Of a stretch of 38,469 nucleotides of DNA, positions 7,828 to 15,739 are shown piece after piece (position 1 is the first letter of the stretch; every line of letters starts with the position of its first letter). Position numbers and translations under genes: made by a program. The stretch is from positions 1 to 38,469 of the forward strand of contig JAYZDF010000068.1 in the NCBI GenBank assembly GCA_036337945.1, in the 5' to 3' direction. This DNA is from JAYZDF01 sp036337945 (GTDB lineage Bacteria > Myxococcota > Kuafuiibacteriia > Kuafuiibacteriales > Kuafuiibacteriaceae). The notes below the pieces were generated by a model. The model was given only the letters and a program-made list of their open reading frames with translations, was not told the origin of the DNA and did no database searches.

Positions 7828-9009
7828 CTATTTGTGCCGGCTTCTGCTTACCAGTAATCCTGCCAATAGAAACAATAAGTAGTTCGTGGTTTTGGTAGAC
7901 GCTAGGTTCGTTTGGCACGAGCACCCACTAGACTCTGTTTCAATCGCGCCGGTCAGCTCACATGTCGACAAACATTGAACGGATCCCGCGGGACCATCGT
8001 CACAGCTTTCTGATTGATCAACTACAAAATCGCCACATCCCGCGGGCTGACAATTGGTTCGACAGGCGTCGGCAAGGCTGTCGCTATTATCAGGGCCGTC
8101 ATCACAAACTTCGTCTCCTTCGATAATTCCGTTCCCGCATTGCGCGAGTGGGCAGGCGGTTGTGCATAGAGTGGTGTCGCCTGCAACAAGGTTCGAGCCA
8201 TCGTCGCAGATTTCGTTACTGTCCACCACGCTATCTCCACAACGTGCAGGCGTGCAGTCACTACGGCAGGCATCCGCTATTTGATCATTATTGTCCGCTC
8301 CATTGTCACAGTCTTCAGCACCTTCGAGAACGAAACCGTCACCACATCGGGCCGTTGAACAGGTGTTGAGGCACGAATCAGTATTTGAGCGATTCCCATC
8401 GTCGCAGTCTTCATTACCCGACCAGATGAATCCGTCACCACATTTTGCTCTTAAACAGGTCGTCAAGCATTCGTCGTTATTGCTTTCATTACCGTCGTCA
8501 CAGATTTCACCTGGGTCTACAATTCCATTCCCACACGAAGTCATTCTGCAATCGTTCGTGCAGCTATCCTTATGAATCAAATTACCATCATCACATTCTT
8601 CACCTGGATCTATGATTCCATTCCCGCAGCGACACGTTGGTCCTGGTTCGCCGGGTGGAACAGATGAGGGGTCACCAGGGTTAGATATGTTCGTAGTACG
8701 TTCAGGTGTCCGACCAATTCTCCATTCTCCACATGGGTCTCCAAGTTCCCGACCATTGCTAAATCCATCCCCATCAGAGTCGAGGAAGTAAATGGCCGCC
8801 CAGTTGGTATTACCATTGATTAATGTGAAATCAACATCGAGCCCAAATGGATTACGACCACGAATCCTTTGATTCACATGACAGGTTGCGCAGTCATTTA
8901 CCCGGCCGTTGGGAAGTTGATTCACGCGAAAGCTTTTGGCCTCTGTGCTTGGTATATCGATAATATTCATCGCGAAGAGAGTCAGCGCAATCAAACGAAT
9001 TTTTATCAT
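7828..9009 (-). CDS. Temptin-like, Myxococcus-type Cys-rich repeat surface protein with MYXO-CTERM-like tail
   Basis: A 393-residue secreted or surface protein. The start at 9009 is preferred over the longer open frame because it gives a good AAGGA ribosome-binding site and a Sec signal peptide (MIKIRLIALTLFAMNI, cut near STEA). A temptin-like Cys/Cys domain follows: NDCATCHVN, NPFGLDVDF, and FLDSDGDGFSNGRELGDPCGEW. About seven Cys-rich repeats follow, of the pattern CGNGIxDPGExCDDGN...C...C, as known from Myxococcus and relatives. The C-terminus has GCSC, a hydrophobic stretch (YLLFLLAGLLV) and a basic end (SRSRHK), which resembles the MYXO-CTERM surface-sorting tail. It is last in the bolA-amylase operon, 44 bases after the GST gene. 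The ligand or partner is unknown. Confidence 0.8.
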   Translation of the reverse strand: MIKIRLIALTLFAMNIIDIPSTEAKSFRVNQLPNGRVNDCATCHVNQRIRGRNPFGLDVDFTLINGNTNWAAIYFLDSDGDGFSNGRELGDPCGEWRIGRTPERTTNISNPGDPSSVPPGEPGPTCRCGNGIIDPGEECDDGNLIHKDSCTNDCRMTSCGNGIVDPGEICDDGNESNNDECLTTCLRAKCGDGFIWSGNEDCDDGNRSNTDSCLNTCSTARCGDGFVLEGAEDCDNGADNNDQIADACRSDCTPARCGDSVVDSNEICDDGSNLVAGDTTLCTTACPLAQCGNGIIEGDEVCDDGPDNSDSLADACRTNCQPAGCGDFVVDQSESCDDGPAGSVQCLSTCELTGAIETESSGCSCQTNLASTKTTNYLLFLLAGLLVSRSRHK

Positions 9010-9053
9010 TGTGTTCCTTTGTTTTTGAGGCCTGGTGTTTCGGCCGGCATCTT

Positions 9054-9686
9054 TCATTTTTTCTTACGTGATCGAATCTGACAACTCGGTCGCTCACGAA
9101 TATCTCCCAGCCATCTATTGATATGCTCAAGCTCTGGATTTACGCGGCACCCACTGACTTTGCCGAAGTCAATGGCACAAATTGCCGTAATGTCTGCCAC
9201 GCTAAATTGGTCTCCAGCAAGCCAGATTCGCTCTTTTAACATTCGGTCTAAAAGTTTCAAGTGTTTGACGAAAAGCCTTTGTCCTTCCTCTACATTTTGC
9301 GGAAGCTGTTCCCACCGTCCTGCAAAAAAAGGTGACGAGTGTTGAAAGGCCTGCGACGCACCTAATAGCAATCCAAACTCAGCGATTCGATTGGCTTCAC
9401 GTGTTCGAGCGCGCTGCAAAGTCGACTCGCCAAATAGATTAGGACTAGGAAACAAATCTTCAAGATACTCACAGATGGCCATGGATTCGGTCAAAAACTC
9501 ACCATTTTCAAGTTCAAGCGTAGGCAACAAACCTAACGGATTCTTTTGTAAATAATCGTCAGCCTTATGCTGCATCGAGCCCATGTCAATGCGTACAATC
9601 TCGATCGAATCGATCTGCTTTTCTTTTATGAAGATTTCTACCCGTCTAGGGTTAGGAGAAAATTTTGCGGAGTATAGCCGAAGCAT
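9054..9686 (-). CDS. Glutathione S-transferase family protein
   Basis: A 210-residue cytoplasmic protein with the two-domain GST layout. The N-terminal thioredoxin-like domain has a SPNPRRVEIFIKEK start, the cis-Pro motif GLLPTLELENG and the glutathione-contact TESMAICEYLE (about residues 67-77). The helical C-terminal domain carries the N-capping-type motif FSVADITAICAIDF near 160. The probable catalytic position near residue 10 is Ser, as in theta/beta-like GSTs. The tail is unusually basic (RSRKKK). The gene lies eight bases after the cohesin-like lipoprotein gene and is probably co-transcribed, although its metabolic link to the amylase is not obvious. Confidence 0.85.
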   Translation of the reverse strand: MLRLYSAKFSPNPRRVEIFIKEKQIDSIEIVRIDMGSMQHKADDYLQKNPLGLLPTLELENGEFLTESMAICEYLEDLFPSPNLFGESTLQRARTREANRIAEFGLLLGASQAFQHSSPFFAGRWEQLPQNVEEGQRLFVKHLKLLDRMLKERIWLAGDQFSVADITAICAIDFGKVSGCRVNPELEHINRWLGDIRERPSCQIRSRKKK

Positions 9687-9694
9687 AGCTCGCG

Positions 9695-10162
9695 CTAGTC
9701 TACAAGAATACTCGGTCCGCTTTCAACTTGAACGAGGTTCCCAGTTGCATCTGCTACTTTGATCGCTTCAAGTTTGACCCTAGCGCTCGCTTGACCATCA
9801 GCTGTGCGTTGGAGTCGAAATTTTGCAATCGCTCCGTTCTGCTTAAGCTTCAACCCACGTTTATCACCGACGAAAACCCGTGTTCGGTTAACACCAGCAG
9901 CGGCTGCCTTGATCGAGTCCAAAGCAAGGTCGCTTACGGCTCCAGTTTCTCCGACAACAAACGTATCATCGCTTTCGACAACAACCTCGAATTGAGCAGC
10001 CATACTGGTTGCGGGGAAGTTTCTTGCGACCACTTGAATAGAGCCATCTGAACTACGAGCCAATTCTAAAACTGAGGTCGCTGACGTTTCTTGTTTTTCT
10101 TCAGTACAAGCACTGGCAAGAAGAAAAGTGAGCCCCAAGAACAGCTTATTGAAGTTTTTCAT
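9695..10162 (-). CDS. Lipoprotein with a cohesin-like sequence pattern
   Basis: A 155-residue predicted lipoprotein: signal peptide MKNFNKLFLGLTFLLASAC, with the lipobox Cys at residue 19. The rest is one beta-rich domain. Its pattern of strands (SIQVVARNFP, AAQFEVVVESDDTFVVGETG, NRTRVFVGDK, GAIAKFRLQRT, ASARVKLEAIKVADATGN) resembles cohesin and related carbohydrate-binding folds. The start codon overlaps the amylase stop codon by one base (TAATG), giving tight translational coupling. Because the amylase ends in a dockerin-like segment, this lipoprotein may anchor the enzyme on the outer membrane. The lipoprotein call is firm; the cohesin call is a pattern-based inference that needs structural comparison. 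Confidence 0.7.
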   Translation of the reverse strand: MKNFNKLFLGLTFLLASACTEEKQETSATSVLELARSSDGSIQVVARNFPATSMAAQFEVVVESDDTFVVGETGAVSDLALDSIKAAAAGVNRTRVFVGDKRGLKLKQNGAIAKFRLQRTADGQASARVKLEAIKVADATGNLVQVESGPSILVD

Positions 10163-12888
10163 TAGTTAGCCTCCGACTGCGCTGCGAGAACGAAATCACG
10201 AACGTCGATGATGTTGTCAGCGTTTTGATCCAACGCCGAATTACGGTTCCCTGACAAAATCGTAGTGATAATGTCTTGGAGGGTCTTTCTCTTCTCAGAT
10301 GATAATTCCTTGCAACCTGTCGCATCAACCGTGGTTCCTGCTGCGGTTTCAGGGCAGTTATCGCACTGGTCTCCGACTCCGTCTTTATCAAAATCTGTTT
10401 GGTCTGGATTTTGAATATTTGGGCAGTTGTCATCCGAATTCAAAACACCGTCTCGATCAAGATCTTGATCTACACTGATTCCACTGTCTGGCATTATGAC
10501 TCCAGCGTCAGCCATAGTCATTTGACCGGCATCGTTTTGTGGCATCACTCCAGCATCCGTGTCGGAGGTTTCATTTTCAACCAGGAGAAAAATACTCTGC
10601 TCATTGTAGAAGCTTGGTGTTCCGGCATTTGCTATTTTGATGGTGAGGACATGGACGCCCGGAGTCCAGTTACTCACGTCTAAGTCATCAAGTACGAAAC
10701 TGTTTGGAGGCATCGATTTGGCAGTCATCTGCACAAAACCATCGTACATTTCGTCTTCGCTCCCGCTCACAGCCATTTGACCAAAGGTTTCGCTTCCATC
10801 GTTGAGCTTCAAGTAAGCGGTTTCAGCCACGGGCGTACCAGTTACGTTTATGGTGAGCTTCTTCGATGTATCGATAACAAACGCTTCAATATTCGTTGGA
10901 TTCACAATCGCTCCAGCGGGGGTTTGTCGGCGGCCCGCTGTTTGAATTGTTGTGAGGCTTGGCTGTGCGCCTCCGTTGTCAATCAAGATGGACACCGCAG
11001 AAGTTTGGGGCGCGTACATAACATACCCATTATCTGGACCTTGAGGAATTTGTAGATAGACGAGACCGTAGTTCTGAGGAAGTGGGAACTCCGATGAACG
11101 GTCATACTCTGCGAGCGCTCGATCGAGCGCGGCTTGTGGTACCGCGGTTGGGTCAATGACTTGAATCTGTGCAACAGAACCATTTCCAGTGAGTTCTACC
11201 AAGTTCGTACCTGGCGGAAATTCGGTCACGAGAAGTGGCCTAGAATCGAACTCGCCGAATCGCGCTTCGTTCTGGGTATTGTCTGTTAAGCCAACGAGAA
11301 GTGTTGCTCCGTTACTGCCCGAAGCCGTGGGAATAACGCGTTCGTAGACGTAGGTGTCTCCATCAACAAACCGATTAAACATCCCGCCTCGCGCAAACCT
11401 GTTTCGAATATCTACCAAGTTTGTGATGACATTCGAGTTGAGTTCACCGAGCGCGTCAGCGCGCCCAGGTGTAACGAACGAGTTCGGGTCAAAATTGTTT
11501 CCGTCGTAGAACACAACACTGTGTCCAACGCGAGTCATTATGAAAGCGTATGCTCCGTTCGGTTGTGCGCCGGGTGCGTAGGTGTCGTGCGATTGAACAA
11601 AGCTAACGCCAGCAAGTCGTCCCATTCCACCGAACTCTGTGAAACCACCCGTCATTCCTCCCTGCGGGTAGCTGAGTTGCCCGATATCGCCGTCTCCCCA
11701 TCGAGCAAAAACGCCGCCGCTATCCGCCATCTTAAAGAGAAGGGGGAAATCGAGTAGATACATTCCGGTATTTCGATAACTTTCAAGGCTGCCAAGATCA
11801 CCCGTATACGACTCTCCGAAGAGTAGGGCATCTTGTTCGCCGTCGTCGTCGTTCGTATCCGTATAGCCTCTTCGTTGGTTCAAATTCCGTTGGAATGCGC
11901 CATTAAAATCAATGGGGTCGTTGGGAAAATCCGAGTCGAAGAACGTCTGGGGGACGTGTTTGATCGCGTCGAGTCGAAGGCCATCGCAATTTGTTTCGTT
12001 ACCGAACCACTCAATCCATCGAACCATCATTTCGCGAATGTCTTCTTCCACGGGTGTTCCACCTGGATATTTATCCGGTTCGTTGGGGTGCCGAATAAAC
12101 CTAGGAAGAGGAAGGTCAGCAATCAGGTTTTGCCCATCGTTCGCCGCAGGAGCGCCATTTTCGACAATTTGTTCGATGGCGAAGTCGATGAGGCCTAAAA
12201 GCGAAAGATACTGTTCGTCAATTTCAGTCGCGTTGGAAAAATCTACCCTTGGTGCCCGGACGAGATGTGTATATCCAGGGACATTCACATCCATGGGCAT
12301 TGGTGTTGCAGCAACGAATGATTCTCCAGCTCCGAAATCTGGCCCGAGAATGTAGGTTCCTCCGCCGAATATCTGCGCTTGCCGTACTTCCCAATTTCCG
12401 TTGCCGGCATCTCTTGCGGGAAGCACGTGATAATCGAGGGGATGGGTTCCCGGATATTCTTCGATTTTTGCGGCTTCACCCGAGAAGCCGGAAGTCTCGA
12501 CCAAAGCCGGATTCGAATTGTGATTCATCACAATGTCGAAATAAACCTTTATCCCGAAGCGATGGGCTTCATCGACCATACGAAGAAGTTCAGCTTTTGT
12601 TCCGTATCGAGTGGCGATTGTGCCCCTTTGGTCTTTGTCTCCTAAATCAAATCGGTCGAACACTGCGAAACCAACGTCGAACGTTCCTTCGGCGCCTTTT
12701 GTAGGGGGCGGAAGCCAAATTGCAGTGTAACCAAGCCGGGCAATTTCCGGCATTCGGTCAGACACATCGTTCCAGCTTGTTTCAAAAAACTGAAGAATAG
12801 TCTCAGGCCGTTCCGCAGCAATTGCGGAAGACGAGAGACTGATAGTGAGTACAACGCTAAGGTGCGCGAGTAGTGAGTTGCAACGCAT
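10162..12888 (-). CDS. Secreted GH13 alpha-amylase family protein with thrombospondin-3 and dockerin-like C-terminus
   Basis: A 908-residue secreted glycoside hydrolase. After a signal peptide (cut near SSAIAA, residue 25) comes a GH13 barrel. Region I is DIVMNH (118-123) and region II is GLRLDAIKH, with nucleophile Asp307. Region III is LLFGES, with acid/base Glu359, and region IV is FVQSHDT, with the transition-state Asp435. Region IV normally reads FVxNHD, so the Asn is replaced by Ser. About 270 residues of beta-rich sequence follow, then a DAG-rich linker, two thrombospondin type 3 repeats (DLDRDGVLNSDDNCP; DFDKDGVGDQCDNCP), and a final segment (LDQNADNIIDVRDFVLA) with a dockerin-like calcium loop. 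It probably degrades starch-like glucans outside the cell. The AAGGG ribosome site lies within bolA, whose end it overlaps by 32 bases. Confidence 0.88.
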   Translation of the reverse strand: MRCNSLLAHLSVVLTISLSSSAIAAERPETILQFFETSWNDVSDRMPEIARLGYTAIWLPPPTKGAEGTFDVGFAVFDRFDLGDKDQRGTIATRYGTKAELLRMVDEAHRFGIKVYFDIVMNHNSNPALVETSGFSGEAAKIEEYPGTHPLDYHVLPARDAGNGNWEVRQAQIFGGGTYILGPDFGAGESFVAATPMPMDVNVPGYTHLVRAPRVDFSNATEIDEQYLSLLGLIDFAIEQIVENGAPAANDGQNLIADLPLPRFIRHPNEPDKYPGGTPVEEDIREMMVRWIEWFGNETNCDGLRLDAIKHVPQTFFDSDFPNDPIDFNGAFQRNLNQRRGYTDTNDDDGEQDALLFGESYTGDLGSLESYRNTGMYLLDFPLLFKMADSGGVFARWGDGDIGQLSYPQGGMTGGFTEFGGMGRLAGVSFVQSHDTYAPGAQPNGAYAFIMTRVGHSVVFYDGNNFDPNSFVTPGRADALGELNSNVITNLVDIRNRFARGGMFNRFVDGDTYVYERVIPTASGSNGATLLVGLTDNTQNEARFGEFDSRPLLVTEFPPGTNLVELTGNGSVAQIQVIDPTAVPQAALDRALAEYDRSSEFPLPQNYGLVYLQIPQGPDNGYVMYAPQTSAVSILIDNGGAQPSLTTIQTAGRRQTPAGAIVNPTNIEAFVIDTSKKLTINVTGTPVAETAYLKLNDGSETFGQMAVSGSEDEMYDGFVQMTAKSMPPNSFVLDDLDVSNWTPGVHVLTIKIANAGTPSFYNEQSIFLLVENETSDTDAGVMPQNDAGQMTMADAGVIMPDSGISVDQDLDRDGVLNSDDNCPNIQNPDQTDFDKDGVGDQCDNCPETAAGTTVDATGCKELSSEKRKTLQDIITTILSGNRNSALDQNADNIIDVRDFVLAAQSEAN

Positions 12889-13099
12889 GAATAGGCCCTT
12901 TCATGAGGTCACCGAGTGCGTCATAAACCATTCGGTGCTGTTTGATCATTGATATGCCAGCGAAAGCTGGCGCAGAAATTTCGGCAGAAAAGTGGTCTCC
13001 GGTACCCGTAAGATCCTTTACGGTGACCTCGGCTCCTGGAATGCCGTCCGTGATAACTTTCGTGACTTCCTCGCAGGTCATAAAAAGAGGTCTAGCCAA
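12857..13099 (-). CDS. BolA/IbaG family protein
   Basis: An 80-residue protein with the BolA fold pattern. It has an N-terminal helix (CEEVTKVITDGIPGAEVTVKDL), a strand-turn block with GTGDHFSAEISAPAFAG, and the conserved helix with KQHRMVYDALGDLM. The family ending with PIHALQLTT is also present, as in IbaG/BolA proteins. These proteins bind iron-sulfur clusters together with monothiol glutaredoxins; no glutaredoxin gene is seen here. The length is normal. The last 32 bases overlap the start of the amylase gene, so the two are probably co-transcribed, although no functional link is known. Confidence 0.9.
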   Translation of the reverse strand: MARPLFMTCEEVTKVITDGIPGAEVTVKDLTGTGDHFSAEISAPAFAGISMIKQHRMVYDALGDLMKGPIHALQLTTRAP

Positions 13100-13167
13100 G
13101 CCCAGTCAGACTGTCGACGTAAAAACGAAGCGGGGGACCTGATTTAAGGATGAATTTGCTCGCAAAA

Positions 13168-13222
13168 CCCACTACAGGCCTATTTGCGTCTAGGGGTTTA
13201 ACCCTTCAGCAGAGGCAGTGGG
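13168..13222 (-). terminator. Possible terminator downstream of the aldehyde dehydrogenase gene
   Basis: Read on the minus strand, CCCACT pairs with AGTGGG, with an inner GGGTT-A-AACCC hairpin. TTTT follows directly. It lies ten bases after the aldehyde dehydrogenase stop and upstream of bolA. The loop is long, so the call is tentative. Confidence 0.4.
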
Positions 13223-13231
13223 CGGGTTCAG

Positions 13232-14626
13232 TCATACTTTTAGCCGCAAATGGTAACTCTTGGGCCGAGTGACAGCGTGAAAACCGAGCGCGGACAACGA
13301 GGCGCCCTTTCCAGAATCTTTCACGCCGGTCCATGCAAGATGAGGGTCCAGGTAATCGGCTCTGTTCAAAAAAACCGTCCCAGCTTCGAGTTGAGGAAGC
13401 AGATTCCGTCCTCGTTCAATGTCTGAAGTCCAAATGCTGGCGGTCAGTCCGAATTCACTGTCGTTCATTTTTTCAATGGCTTGTTGGTCTGAGCTTACTT
13501 TTTGAATCGCGATGACCGGCCCGAAGCTCTCTTCTTTTGCTATCGACATACTGTGATCTGTATCTGCAACGATCGTAGGTGAGAAAAAACGCCCCTTGCC
13601 TTCGAACTGGGTTGCCGAACCGCCCGTCAATATTCTTGCTCCGGACGACTTGGCTTCATCAATTTGCTTCTCCAGAAAAGGAACAGACGTCGGTTGAGCC
13701 ATGGGTCCTAGGCTTGTGTCTTTGACCATAGGGTCACCTGGCTGATAGTTCCGCGTTTCTTCTACGGTTGCTTCGAGGAATTTGTCGTAGATTGTTTCGT
13801 GAACATATACGCGTTCAATGCCGCAACAGCTTTGTCCCGCATTATAGAAACCACCCTCAACTAAATTTACGACTGCGTGTTCAAAGTTTGCATCCTCAGC
13901 AACATAGGCTGGGTCTTTGCCGCCCAATTCCAGACCAACATCGATAAAACGAGAATTTGCTACGGCCTGATAAATTCGGCGACCACCAAAAACAGAGCCA
14001 GTGAAGGATACGTATCCGGCCAAGGGATGAGCAACCAGTTCCTCGGAAACTGCGTAGCTACAATGAATCGCCGTTACGAGATCTTTTGGCGCTCCTGCGG
14101 CTTCAAATGCTTCAGCGAATTGTTCCGCGCAGCGTGGGGCTCGGGGACTTTGTTTGAGAACCACGGAGTTTCCAGCCAGAACGGCTGCAACAACTGAATT
14201 GATAGCTGTGAGTAGCGGATAGTTCCAAGCGGCGAGTACAACTACAACGCCGACCGGTTCACGACGAATCCATCGGCTATATCCTTTTTGTTCTGGGAGA
14301 ACGATATCCGCAAGCGCGTCTTCTGCAATGGCGCTCATTTGAGTCGCGCGATAAATCATGCCTCGGACTTCTCCACGAGCTTGCCCCAGCGGCTTCCCCA
14401 TGCTCGCGGTGATTTCGGCCGCGTAGTCATGAGCATTCGAGTGGAAATGATCAGTGAAACGTTTCACGACTTCAAGCCGCTCAGTCAGCGAGGTTCGTTT
14501 CCAACTTCGATGGGCTTCGTGCGAGCGTTTCATGATTTCATCCATTTGAGATGAAGTTGCGAGTTGTCGCTCGAGAACAACTTCTCCAGTGTATGGGTTA
14601 TCGACGATAAGTAAGGATTCGCTCAC
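13232..14626 (-). CDS. NAD(P)-dependent aldehyde dehydrogenase
   Basis: A 464-residue cytoplasmic oxidoreductase that oxidises an aldehyde to the acid with NAD(P). Family landmarks are all present: the AAWNYPLLTAINSVVAAVLAGNSVVLK cofactor region (about residues 130-157, split here only by naming), SFTGSVFGGRRI, the general base in LELGGKDPAYV, and the catalytic Cys in NAGQSCCGIERVYV. ESFGPVIAI and the closing NRADYLDPHLAWTGVKDSG block follow. The start codon is GTG (14624-14626 complement). The sequence resembles the succinate-semialdehyde dehydrogenase-like branch, but the substrate cannot be fixed. It is 36 bases downstream of the epimerase-like gene on the same strand, possibly one transcript. 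Confidence 0.9.
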   Translation of the reverse strand: MSESLLIVDNPYTGEVVLERQLATSSQMDEIMKRSHEAHRSWKRTSLTERLEVVKRFTDHFHSNAHDYAAEITASMGKPLGQARGEVRGMIYRATQMSAIAEDALADIVLPEQKGYSRWIRREPVGVVVVLAAWNYPLLTAINSVVAAVLAGNSVVLKQSPRAPRCAEQFAEAFEAAGAPKDLVTAIHCSYAVSEELVAHPLAGYVSFTGSVFGGRRIYQAVANSRFIDVGLELGGKDPAYVAEDANFEHAVVNLVEGGFYNAGQSCCGIERVYVHETIYDKFLEATVEETRNYQPGDPMVKDTSLGPMAQPTSVPFLEKQIDEAKSSGARILTGGSATQFEGKGRFFSPTIVADTDHSMSIAKEESFGPVIAIQKVSSDQQAIEKMNDSEFGLTASIWTSDIERGRNLLPQLEAGTVFLNRADYLDPHLAWTGVKDSGKGASLSALGFHAVTRPKSYHLRLKV

Positions 14627-14662
14627 CTGGCGATTATTAGCACGGCTGATGTCCTACGCCAG

Positions 14663-15523
14663 CTATATTAAACCCTCGGCTGCCAAACTAGCTGTGACAC
14701 CCTCTTCGTAAGTCGGGTACAGCAACGGACCGACCAGTTGTTCACGATAGATAGAACGGCAAGTTCTACCGTTTGATCGAAAACTCCAAGCGATTTCAGA
14801 CATCTTCTGTCTGGCTTCTTCTCTTGTCACCAGTGCTGGTAGATCGACCTTGAGTAAGCCTGCGGTAAAACGTGCGACTTCGAGTGTCGTGCATGGCAAA
14901 TCATCACATGCATTGATAAGGTCTGGCGCCTTTTCTTCATGCATGCCTTGTAAAATGGATACAAGATCGTCGACGTGGATCCGACTCGTGTTCGGCGCAT
15001 CCTCAAATAGAGGCCAGTCAGGTGACCGCACCCGACTCGCTAGTGTCCTTCCTGGGCCGTAAATTCCTGCAATGCGCACGACCTTTGTGGGTACGCCAGC
15101 ATCCCTCAGTGCTGTCTCCATATCTGCGCGACGCTGTCCTCTTGAGTCTCGGGGGCCGCACTCACTCAATTCATCAATCCACTCGTTTTGCGTTTCACGG
15201 CGACCATAAACGCCAGTGGTTGAGCCATAAATGCATACTCGTAAATTCGGACTAGCGTTACGGAGTTTCTGCGCAATTTGTGCGGGTAAAAGAGATGGAT
15301 TCGGGGGAGCGAGATGGTACACGACCTCAACATCGCTGAGCAGTTCCTCAAAATCTTCTGAGGAATCGTCTTGGGCGAAGACAATCGGCTGCAATCCCCA
15401 ACTTCGATAAAGACCATGTTTTTCATCTGTTCGATTGGTCACCTTTACACGATGACCGGATTCGACCAGTTTCCTAGCGAGTCTCTCTCCGGTATATCCG
15501 CATCCTATGATTGCAATTTGCAT
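14663..15523 (-). CDS. NAD-dependent epimerase/dehydratase-like protein (extended SDR, YeeZ-like)
   Basis: A 286-residue Rossmann-fold protein. The nucleotide loop IIGCGYTGERLARKL lies at residues 4-18, NRTDEK follows the second strand, and YHLAPPNPS sits where extended SDRs place their cofactor-proximal loop. The segment CIYGSTTGVYGRRE carries the Ser/Thr and Tyr expected of the active site, although the usual YxxxK Lys is not evident. VVRIAGIYGPGR and SRIHVDDLVSILQ are typical of this branch. I chose the ATG at 15523 because the Rossmann strand starts immediately after it; the open frame extends to 15712 with atypical sequence. It is divergent from the type III locus. Confidence 0.82.
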   Translation of the reverse strand: MQIAIIGCGYTGERLARKLVESGHRVKVTNRTDEKHGLYRSWGLQPIVFAQDDSSEDFEELLSDVEVVYHLAPPNPSLLPAQIAQKLRNASPNLRVCIYGSTTGVYGRRETQNEWIDELSECGPRDSRGQRRADMETALRDAGVPTKVVRIAGIYGPGRTLASRVRSPDWPLFEDAPNTSRIHVDDLVSILQGMHEEKAPDLINACDDLPCTTLEVARFTAGLLKVDLPALVTREEARQKMSEIAWSFRSNGRTCRSIYREQLVGPLLYPTYEEGVTASLAAEGLI

Positions 15524-15739
15524 AATCTTTTTGCTTTTTAGCCTGGTTCTAAAAGTTCCGTAACCCTGTGGTCGTGGGCTGAAAAAAGCACCACTTTGCA
15601 AAGGATGCGAAGAGAATATGCCTTGCCCGAGGGCCGCAGCATGCGCGGTTGCTGGTAAACCCGATATCGAGAAGGAGAAGAACCAAGAGAAGCGTTCATA
15701 TTTGGCGTCCATCTTTCAGAAAGGTTAGAGTTTTGGAGC

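Noticed and set aside
8870..8900. CATCH motif considered as a c-type haem site
   Set aside because: The surrounding NPFG, DSDGDGFSNG and ELGDPCGEW segments fit a temptin-like disulfide domain better than a cytochrome, and no distal Met or His ligand block is seen.
13333..14554. Plus-strand frames opposite the aldehyde dehydrogenase
   Set aside because: They are short, lack family features, and oppose an unambiguous enzyme gene.
15524..15739. Search for a sigma-54 or strong sigma-70 promoter before sctL
   Set aside because: No convincing -24/-12 or -35/-10 pair with proper spacing was found, so no promoter is reported although one must exist near here.
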